Shown here: positions 1-6,045 of the stretch, one piece after another
Position numbering within the stretch: the stretch's first letter is position 1
How the letters are laid out: every line of letters begins with the position of its first letter
Assembly: GCA_019894815.1 (NCBI GenBank)
Contig: JAGXNU010000036.1
Location: 306 to 12,295 of the forward strand
From: Promethearchaeota archaeon
Lineage (GTDB): Archaea; Asgardarchaeota; Lokiarchaeia; Sigyniarchaeales; SOKP01
Direction of reading: 5' to 3'
Length of the DNA stretch: 11,990 nucleotides
Program-made: the position numbers and the translations under genes
Notes under the pieces: generated by a model
The model's database searches: none
Told to the model about the DNA's origin: nothing
What the model saw: the letters and a program-made list of their open reading frames with translations, nothing else

Positions 1-1812
1 ATCATTCCCATATTTCGGTGTACGTGAGATGAATCTCTGTCGAATGTCTTCATGACTTCTAAAATCATTTTCTAATGCATTAATCATTTCTTTCATTGAA
101 ATTAGTTTTCTATCAAAAACGTTGTATTTTAAAGAAGTTAGACAGTCTGTAATTGAACCCATTCCAACAATTTGTATGTAAGAGGTGTTGTATTTTGCTC
201 CACCATCATTGTAATCCTTCCCATTCTTAATGCAGTCTTCAATAATTATGGAGAGAAAAGGTGCTGGATTTTGAGACCAAATATTTTCGATAGTTCGATT
301 ACCCTTAATTTTAATATTAACAAAATGCTTGACTTGATCAGAATATGCTCTAAAAAAGTCATTAAATGTAGAAAATGATATAGGCTCTCCTGTTTTTAAC
401 CCGATTTGTTTCTTTGATGTGGGATCTATACCATTGTTTAAAGTTATTTCAAGTATTTTCACCAAGTTAAAATATCCCGTTAAAATATATGCTTCTTTCC
501 CAAAAGCTCCAGTTTCAACACATCCACTTGCACCACCATTTCGAGCATCAACAATAGATTTTCCTTGTCTAATTAACTCTTGAATAATCGCATCTGCATT
601 AAAGATTGAAGGTTGACCAAAACCAGTTTTTATAATTTCAAGTGCTCGCTCAAGAAATTTGTCTGGCGTTTTTTTGCTGATCTGTACATTGCTACTTGGC
701 TGCAAGATTCGCATTTCTTCAATGACATCCAATAAAATATAAGAAAGTTCATTAACTCCATCAGTTCCATCATCTTTTAATCCGCCAATATTAATATTAC
801 AAAAATCGGTATACGTGCTGCTCTCTTCAGCGGTAACTCCCACTTTTGGGGGTGCAGGTTGATTGTTAAATTTAATCCAGAATGCTTCAAGTAATTCTAT
901 CGCTTGTTCTTTATTGATTCTCTTATTTAAAATATCATTGGAATAGAAAGGATAAAGATGTTGATCAAGTCTTCCAGGGTTAAATGAGTCCCACGTATTA
1001 TATTCTGTGATAACACCTAAATGGATGAACCAATAATGCTGCAAGGCTTCCCAGAAGGTTCTTGGGGTGTTGAAAGGAACGTATGAGCAGATATGGGATA
1101 TGATTTCTAATTCTTTTCTTCTGTTTGGATCAAACTCCTTTTCAGCCATTTTTGAAGCTAAATTAGAATATCTTTTAGCATGCATCATGATCGCATCTGC
1201 AGCAATATTCATTGCCTTTAGTTGCTCCAGTTTTGCATTCGCTTGTTGATCATTTGAAAAGTCTAAATTTTCCATACTCTTTTGGATCTCTCTTTTAAAG
1301 TCCAAAAATCCCATTATCCAAATTTTTTTTCCCGCCACTGTATGACCTGGTGCTCTCTGTTCCATGAATTCGGTAAAAATCCCTGCTTCATAAGCATTAA
1401 TCCACTCCATATCAACATGAGAGAAAATTTTATCTCGAATCGATCTACCTTCCCAGAATGGGATAATGGTTTCTTCCGCTTGACGTTTAGTTTCTTCAGA
1501 TACCTTAAATGATATGTTCGCTCTAGAGTTCAATATCTCTAAATCTTGTAGACTATGACAGCACACCTCTGGATAAGTTGGAGTTACTTTTGGTTTAGGA
1601 CCTCGTTCTCCTACTATAAGTTCTCCGTCATTAATAATAATCTCTTTATTTCTAAGGATATACTCGAATGCTTTTGCACGTGCAACTGGGGCTGAAAGTT
1701 TTTGAACCTCTTCATTTTTATAAAATTCCGTGATCAATAAAGCACGTTCCAAAGAAATTGTTGGAATCGCTGTGCGACTTTGAGTTCGTAATTTCTTTAT
1801 TCTCTCATTCAT
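1..1812 (-). CDS. hypD: Glycyl radical enzyme, trans-4-hydroxy-L-proline dehydratase-like (partial, C-terminus outside window)
   Basis: The frame is open from ATG at 1812 to the left edge: 604 codons of an expected ~790. An in-frame stop lies two codons upstream, so this is the most upstream ATG. The product resembles anaerobic glycyl radical dehydratases. HypD removes water from trans-4-hydroxy-L-proline to give pyrroline-5-carboxylate in the cytoplasm, after activation by a radical-SAM partner. The thiyl-radical motif G-C-V-E-T-G is present with Cys431 and Glu433. Phe149, His157, Asp275 and Ser331 sit exactly three residues before the positions I recall as active-site residues of Clostridioides difficile HypD (152, 160, 278, 334; Cys434). 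The stretches E-F-M-E-Q-R-A-P-G-H, N-N-Q-P-A-P-P-K and Q-P-S-S-N-V-Q-I-S-K also match HypD. The glycyl-radical loop near the C-terminus is not visible, nor is the activase gene. Another dehydratase of the same superfamily is possible, but HypD fits best. Confidence 0.8.
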   Translation of the reverse strand, partial: MNERIKKLRTQSRTAIPTISLERALLITEFYKNEEVQKLSAPVARAKAFEYILRNKEIIINDGELIVGERGPKPKVTPTYPEVCCHSLQDLEILNSRANISFKVSEETKRQAEETIIPFWEGRSIRDKIFSHVDMEWINAYEAGIFTEFMEQRAPGHTVAGKKIWIMGFLDFKREIQKSMENLDFSNDQQANAKLEQLKAMNIAADAIMMHAKRYSNLASKMAEKEFDPNRRKELEIISHICSYVPFNTPRTFWEALQHYWFIHLGVITEYNTWDSFNPGRLDQHLYPFYSNDILNKRINKEQAIELLEAFWIKFNNQPAPPKVGVTAEESSTYTDFCNINIGGLKDDGTDGVNELSYILLDVIEEMRILQPSSNVQISKKTPDKFLERALEIIKTGFGQPSIFNADAIIQELIRQGKSIVDARNGGASGCVETGAFGKEAYILTGYFNLVKILEITLNNGIDPTSKKQIGLKTGEPISFSTFNDFFRAYSDQVKHFVNIKIKGNRTIENIWSQNPAPFLSIIIEDCIKNGKDYNDGGAKYNTSYIQIVGMGSITDCLTSLKYNVFDRKLISMKEMINALENDFRSHEDIRQRFISRTPKYGND

Positions 1813-1831
1813 GATTTAATTATTTTTTAGC

Positions 1832-1845
1832 TACTAAAATTAGTA
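1832..1845. repeat. 6-bp inverted repeat upstream of the hypD-like gene
   Basis: The arms TACTAA and TTAGTA are separated by AA, giving a 14-bp near-palindrome 20 bp before the hypD start. A TATA-like element on the minus strand (TATAATTT, 1861-1868) lies just upstream, so the repeat falls near the expected transcription start. It could be a repressor site. Short palindromes are common in AT-rich DNA, so the role is inferred only. Confidence 0.3.
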
Positions 1846-1902
1846 AGTCACCTTTTTTTAAAATTATACTTATGAAGATTAAACTCATTTATTTAATAAG
1901 AC

Positions 1903-1917
1903 AAAAGAATATAATTT
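1903..1917 (+). promoter_or_regulatory. Candidate archaeal BRE/TATA element for thiC
   Basis: A purine-rich AAAAGA followed by ATATAATTT fits the BRE/TATA arrangement. It would place the transcription start in the 1930s, giving a leader of roughly 35-40 nt that includes the AGGAAG Shine-Dalgarno-like site at 1958-1963. An alternative is the perfect 12-bp palindrome TATTTTAAAATA at 1927-1938. No TPP-riboswitch core (CUGAGA or similar) is visible in the leader. Confidence 0.3.
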
Positions 1918-1973
1918 TTAGACTATTATTTTAAAATAGAACATACTAGTTAAAATTAGGAAGATATCAAATC

Positions 1974-3287
1974 ATGTCTACTTTAATGGAGTCTGCTAAA
2001 AACGGCAAAATTACCAAAGAAATGGAAATAGTAGCAAAAAATGAGTTGTTAGATGTAGAATTTATAAGGAAAGGAATTGCTAGTGGTCGCATTATCATAC
2101 CCAAATCTAATAGACGGGCTACAAATCCAATTGGTATTGGAGAAGGCTTGCTTGTAAAGATTAATGCGAACATAGGTTCAAGCAAGCGAGTTTGCAACAT
2201 TAAAGAGGAACTTGATAAAGCTAAAATAGCAGTAAAATACGGAGCTGATACTGTCATGGATCTTAGCACGGGTGTAACAGAAGAAGATGTAAGAAATATT
2301 CGCAAAAACATATTAACCGAAGTTAAAGTTCCAATTGGAACAGTTCCCATTTATCAGTCCGCATTAAGAGCTCTTGAGAAAAAGGGTGCAATCATAAATT
2401 TTGATGAAGACGATCTGTTTAATGTAGTAGAAGAGCAAGCTAAGGAAGGAGTCGATTTTTTTACAATACATGTAGGGGTTACTAAACAAATTGTTGAGTA
2501 TTTACAAGAACATCCCAGAATGATGGGAGTTGTTTCAAGAGGAGGTACCTTTCTTGCTGCATGGATACTAGAAAACGAATTAGAAAATCCCTTCAATAGT
2601 CAATATGATTATCTACTAGAATTAGCTAAGGAGTATGATTTCACACTGTCATTAGGAGATGGCATGAGACCTGGGAGCATTTTTGACTCAACAGATCATG
2701 CTCAAATCCAAGAGTTAATTGAAATTTCTAAATTAGTCAAGCGTGCATGGGATAAAAACGTTCAAGTTATGGTTGAAGGTCCTGGTCATATTCCTGCACA
2801 TGAAATCGAGAGAAATATAAAAATTATGAAATCATTATGCGATCATGCTCCCTTTTATGTATTAGGACCTCTCGTTACTGACATTGCCCCCGGATATGAT
2901 CATATTGTTAGTGCGATAGGTGGAGTTATGGCAGGATTGGCAGGCGCTGATTATCTCTGTTATGTCACTCCTTCGGAACATTTAGGACTCCCAAACATAG
3001 ATGAAGTAAAACAGGGAGTAATTGCGTCCAAAATCGCCGCACACGCTGTAAATATCGCAAAATATGGGGATAGAGCATCTAATTGGGATTATAAAATGGA
3101 TACTGCGCGAAAAAATCTTAATTGGGAAGAAATGATAAACCAATCCATAGATCCAGAACTGTCTAGAGAAATTCACTATCGCAATGGAAATATGGATGAT
3201 GATGTGTGCTCAATGTGTGGGGAATTTTGTGCAATCAAAATTTTAAAGGACGCCCTGGATAAAAAAGCTTCAAAGAAGATAATTTAA
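1974..3287 (+). CDS. thiC: Phosphomethylpyrimidine synthase ThiC
   Basis: ThiC is a radical-SAM enzyme outside the classical fold. It rearranges aminoimidazole ribotide into HMP-phosphate, the pyrimidine half of thiamine, releasing CO and formate. The 437-residue product has the short-form length. Visible landmarks are V-K-I-N-A-N-I-G-S-S (61-70), G-A-D-T-V-M-D-L-S-T-G (90-100), V-P-I-G-T-V-P-I-Y-Q (119-128), V-S-R-G-G (187-191), L-G-D-G-M-R-P-G (227-234), E-G-P-G-H-I-P (268-274) and the metal-site region around His336. The C-terminal iron-sulfur motif is Cys412-X2-Cys415-X3-Cys419, one residue tighter than the CX2CX4C described for long bacterial ThiC. ATG 1974 follows AGGAAG at 1958-1963. 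The thiD-thiN fusion lies about 0.7 kb downstream on the opposite strand, so the pyrimidine branch is clustered here. Confidence 0.96.
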   Translation: MSTLMESAKNGKITKEMEIVAKNELLDVEFIRKGIASGRIIIPKSNRRATNPIGIGEGLLVKINANIGSSKRVCNIKEELDKAKIAVKYGADTVMDLSTGVTEEDVRNIRKNILTEVKVPIGTVPIYQSALRALEKKGAIINFDEDDLFNVVEEQAKEGVDFFTIHVGVTKQIVEYLQEHPRMMGVVSRGGTFLAAWILENELENPFNSQYDYLLELAKEYDFTLSLGDGMRPGSIFDSTDHAQIQELIEISKLVKRAWDKNVQVMVEGPGHIPAHEIERNIKIMKSLCDHAPFYVLGPLVTDIAPGYDHIVSAIGGVMAGLAGADYLCYVTPSEHLGLPNIDEVKQGVIASKIAAHAVNIAKYGDRASNWDYKMDTARKNLNWEEMINQSIDPELSREIHYRNGNMDDDVCSMCGEFCAIKILKDALDKKASKKII

Positions 3288-3330
3288 AACAGCTTTGGCT
3301 AAGTATATTTAATAAAGTATAATATTTTTA

Positions 3331-3352
3331 TTCGTTTTAATGGTAAAACGAA
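3331..3352. repeat. 9-bp perfect inverted repeat between thiC and the DUF99 gene
   Basis: The arms TTCGTTTTA (3331-3339) and TAAAACGAA (3344-3352) flank a 4-nt loop ATGG. A short T run (3325-3329) precedes the left arm. The repeat sits 44 bp after the thiC stop and 32 bp before the DUF99 start. It could be an RNA hairpin ending or stabilising the thiC transcript, or an operator for the DUF99 gene. The CG step within otherwise AT-only arms makes it less likely to be chance. Confidence 0.45.
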
Positions 3353-3384
3353 ATAAATAAAGAAATAATATTCTTTTAAGCAGA

Positions 3385-3945
3385 ATGCTAATTAAAGATG
3401 GAATTTTTGTTGTTGGGATCGATGATGCGCCACATAAGAGAGAGAATCTCACTACTGAGCTATTTTTTATATTTTGTCGAGGTACTTACTTAGAGCGAAT
3501 TGATCATGCCACGATTGATGTGGATGGCTTAAATTCTACTGAAATAGTAATTAAAAAGTTAAAACCCATTATAGATCAATTTCAATTAATTGCTACTCAT
3601 GGAATTACAACAGGAGGATTTAATATATTAGATATTGAAAAAATAAGTACAACTTTAAATGTACCTATTATCTCCGTGACTGAAAATCAACCTAGAGGTA
3701 ATTTCCTTGAAGCCATTAAAAATTTACCAGAATATGAAAAAAGAAAATCAATAGCCGAAAACGCTGGAACATTATATTCTTATATTACTCCCATTGGTAA
3801 AAACCCGGTTTATTTTTATACTTTCGGAATAGAGAAAAAATTAGCATTACAATTTTTAAAAAAATTTTCCCTACGTTCTAGACTTCCGGAACAACTCCTT
3901 TTAGCGCATAAAATTGCATCAGGTTGGACTTTAAAACAGAAATGA
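3385..3945 (+). CDS. DUF99 / UPF0215 family protein (endonuclease V-like fold)
   Basis: The 186-residue product matches the archaeal DUF99 family in length and landmarks. These are G-I-D-D-A-P near the N-terminus (11-16), H-G-I-T-T-G-G-F-N (72-80), V-P-I-I-S-V-T (93-99), and a C-terminal L-P-E-Q-L-L-L-A-H-K-I-A-S-G (167-180). The family is structurally related to endonuclease V. I recall members being described as deoxyuridine-directed endonucleases, but I am not certain of that. The Asp pair in G-I-D-D would be metal-ligand candidates. The gene follows thiC on the same strand after a 97-bp gap that contains an inverted repeat, so co-transcription is uncertain. It ends 1 bp before the stop of the convergent thiDN gene. 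There is no clear Shine-Dalgarno site. A role in thiamine metabolism is not shown. Confidence 0.85.
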   Translation: MLIKDGIFVVGIDDAPHKRENLTTELFFIFCRGTYLERIDHATIDVDGLNSTEIVIKKLKPIIDQFQLIATHGITTGGFNILDIEKISTTLNVPIISVTENQPRGNFLEAIKNLPEYEKRKSIAENAGTLYSYITPIGKNPVYFYTFGIEKKLALQFLKKFSLRSRLPEQLLLAHKIASGWTLKQK

Positions 3946-3946
3946 A

Positions 3947-5338
3947 TTAGATCACGGAAATTATTTTCCTCAATTTCTCTATCATCTCTTTAGAATCTCT
4001 TCCAAATAATCTAATAATAGGCTCCTTTCCAATTGAACCTGTATCCCAAATTATATCTGGAATTTCTCCATGCTTTTCAATACTATTTTTTATCAACCAT
4101 TGCATTGTAGAAAATTCTTTCTTTTTCACTTCATCAGGTTGCTCTTCTCGAATAAATTCTTGAAGTTTTAAATCAGTGCGAGAAGAAATTAATTGAATCC
4201 ATTTTTGTTCAAATTTTAAATTAATAACAAAATTAATCGTATTATCAAATTCTTTAGCAGAAAGTATTAATCTAGCTGTATGATCCGAAACTCCAAATTT
4301 AATTTCTCCACATTTATGAGGAAAACCATTTACAATTGTAATTCTACCTTCTATACCTGCAATTTCTTCTTTATTCTTTGCATTCGGAAGAGCCCCTGAA
4401 ATATTCATTCTGACTTCAGGGATTAATTTACAAAATTCTTTTTTATTTGATATAAAATTGTAAATTTCCTTTACTTGATTTATTAAATCAATTTTATCAT
4501 TAGATAGGGTTAAATCCAATAACTTACCCTCTGATGGTAATTCAATAAATCTTTGAAATTTTTCATCAAAAAATGTTTCTGCCATTTCGATAGCTGCTTG
4601 AAGGGGATAATTTTTTGCGAGGTAAGCAGCAATCGCAGAAGAAAAGACACATCCTGTCCCATGTACATTTCCTTCTAAATTCAGTTTTCTTTTATTAAAA
4701 ATTTGAAAAGATTTTTCATAATTTGATTCAATTTTGCTGTATATACAAGCGAGATCAATCAGTCCATTATCAAAATTAGGAATACTTTTGATTATGATGG
4801 CTTTTTCCTTTTTTAGTAAATCATCTTTTGTCAGTATCATATCAAGCAATAAATTCCCTGCTTTTTTAGCAAATTTAATGTCTTGAAACGATAATATGTC
4901 AATATTTGAAAAATAACTCGCTTCAGATATGTTTGGAGTTAATACTTTAACTAAAGGAAACAAATCTCGCTTCATTTCTAATTCCAAACCTTCGCTAGAC
5001 AAGCGTTTTCCAACACTTGATATTGAAACAGGATCAAGTACAACATCTAATTTATAAGTCTTGACGTAATGATATATGATTTCAAGTATCTTATTATCGG
5101 GAATCATTCCTACCTTTATCACTTTTATATGATAAGTTTCAAATAACACTTCTAATTGTTGATTTAAACTACTTGATAAACTAGTATATCCTGTGAATTC
5201 AGTTGCAGTCTGATAAGTAAGAGCTGTTATGGCAGAAAAAGGATGTACCCCAATTCTATCAAATGTTCTTATGTCTGCTTGAATTCCTGCCCCAGATGTG
5301 GGATCTGAACCAGCAATGGTCAAACAAATAGGTTTCAT
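3947..5338 (-). CDS. thiDN: ThiD-ThiN fusion: HMP-P kinase / thiamine-phosphate synthase
   Basis: This is a two-domain cytoplasmic enzyme of 463 residues. Residues 1 to about 270 are ThiD, a ribokinase-fold kinase that phosphorylates HMP and HMP-P. It shows G-S-D-P-T-S-G-A-G (10-18), L-D-P-V (101-104), T-P-N-I-S-E-A (134-140) and the anion-hole motif H-G-T-G-C (226-230). Residues from about 285 to 460 are ThiN, the archaeal-type synthase that joins HMP-PP to thiazole phosphate. It shows P-E-V-R-M-N (307-312), G-R-I (331-333), F-G-V-S-D-H-T-A-R (348-356) and W-D-T-G-S-I-G-K-E-P (431-440). Arg332 and His353 have the same 21-residue spacing as the Arg320/His341 pair I recall as essential in a Pyrobaculum ThiN. 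The start is 30 bp after the RING-TPR gene in the same direction, so the two are probably co-transcribed. There is no obvious Shine-Dalgarno site. Confidence 0.95.
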   Translation of the reverse strand: MKPICLTIAGSDPTSGAGIQADIRTFDRIGVHPFSAITALTYQTATEFTGYTSLSSSLNQQLEVLFETYHIKVIKVGMIPDNKILEIIYHYVKTYKLDVVLDPVSISSVGKRLSSEGLELEMKRDLFPLVKVLTPNISEASYFSNIDILSFQDIKFAKKAGNLLLDMILTKDDLLKKEKAIIIKSIPNFDNGLIDLACIYSKIESNYEKSFQIFNKRKLNLEGNVHGTGCVFSSAIAAYLAKNYPLQAAIEMAETFFDEKFQRFIELPSEGKLLDLTLSNDKIDLINQVKEIYNFISNKKEFCKLIPEVRMNISGALPNAKNKEEIAGIEGRITIVNGFPHKCGEIKFGVSDHTARLILSAKEFDNTINFVINLKFEQKWIQLISSRTDLKLQEFIREEQPDEVKKKEFSTMQWLIKNSIEKHGEIPDIIWDTGSIGKEPIIRLFGRDSKEMIEKLRKIISVI

Positions 5339-5368
5339 AATATAGATAAAGTAAGAAGCTATTTAACT

Positions 5369-5944
5369 CTAATATTTTGCTCTCTCATATGCCCACTTAG
5401 CTTTATCAGTTAACCCAAGTGCTTCATACGACTTCCCCAAATAAAGAAATCCCTCTGGAAAATCGAATTTTTCTTTTACTAATCGAAAAAGTTGATTAAT
5501 GGCTAAGTCAAAACGTTCTCTAAAGAAATTTATTTTACCTTTTAAGAAGAAAATTTGTTGTCCTTTATAACTTGTTAAGGGAAAATCCCCCAAAGAGTCT
5601 AATTTCTCTAAGGCTAGGTTATATTCCTGATTTTCAACTAAATGTTCTATTTTTTCCATGCTTTTTAGAAAAATAACTTTATCTGTTACTTTATTGACTT
5701 CACCCATTTGCTCAGCTTTAATTTGATTTTTAAGTTCATTTATTTTTTCTTGGTTTTTTTGTTCTACATAATCCTCGAATCTTAATAATACTTCTGGAGC
5801 ATAAGGTTCACTACATAAGGGACAAGTGTTTGATTTTATTAACCATTCCATTAAACAACTTCCATGAACGGGGTGATCATTTGGGCAAGTTTCTTTCAGA
5901 CCTTCAATTATCATCATGTGGCAAATGATGCAAGTATTACCCAT
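5369..5944 (-). CDS. RING-H2 zinc-finger protein with C-terminal TPR-like repeats (putative E3 ubiquitin ligase)
   Basis: The 191-residue product begins with a full RING-H2 signature: Cys5-X2-Cys8-X11-Cys20-X3-His24-X2-His27-X2-Cys30-X10-Cys41-X2-Cys44. The order C3-H2-C3 and the spacings fit the eukaryotic consensus, including Trp34-Leu35 and the C-P-L-C end that normally help contact an E2 enzyme. A charged, probably coiled-coil stretch follows (about 55-100). Then come helical repeats resembling TPRs at about 105-120 (degenerate), 127-155 and 163-191, the last ending A-K-W-A-Y-E-R-A. There is no signal peptide or membrane segment, so it should be cytoplasmic. Asgard archaea are known to encode ubiquitin, E1, E2 and RING proteins, so an E3 role with TPRs recruiting a client is plausible but inferred. 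No E1, E2 or ubiquitin gene is in the window. It lies 30 bp upstream of thiDN in the same direction. Confidence 0.85.
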   Translation of the reverse strand: MGNTCIICHMMIIEGLKETCPNDHPVHGSCLMEWLIKSNTCPLCSEPYAPEVLLRFEDYVEQKNQEKINELKNQIKAEQMGEVNKVTDKVIFLKSMEKIEHLVENQEYNLALEKLDSLGDFPLTSYKGQQIFFLKGKINFFRERFDLAINQLFRLVKEKFDFPEGFLYLGKSYEALGLTDKAKWAYERAKY

Positions 5945-6045
5945 TTTTTCTCAGCAAAATTTTTAATAAATTATTAAATTAATACTGTTTAACCTACATT
6001 AATCTTAAAAATTCATTCTAATAAATTCATTTTATTCGATAAAAC
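5945..6045. promoter_or_regulatory. Divergent promoter region between the RING-TPR and first GTPase genes
   Basis: This 101-bp, extremely AT-rich gap separates two divergent starts and must hold both promoters. TTAATAAATTATTAAA (5960-5975) could serve the RING-TPR gene at a near-leaderless distance. TTAAAAAT (6005-6012) could serve the GTPase gene. Neither has a clear BRE. No Shine-Dalgarno site precedes either start, which fits short-leader or leaderless transcripts. Confidence 0.35.

Noticed and set aside
172..1512. Plus-strand open frames at 172-378, 1067-1249 and 1282-1512
   Set aside because: They lie opposite the continuous hypD-like frame, which has clear family motifs throughout. The plus-strand products look like random translations.
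1813..1973. Possible TPP riboswitch upstream of thiC
   Set aside because: The leader is AT-rich and lacks the conserved CUGAGA and GGAU/AUGCC-type core elements.
1967..2350. Minus-strand open frames across thiC
   Set aside because: They are antisense shadows of a strongly conserved ThiC coding sequence and encode no recognisable protein.
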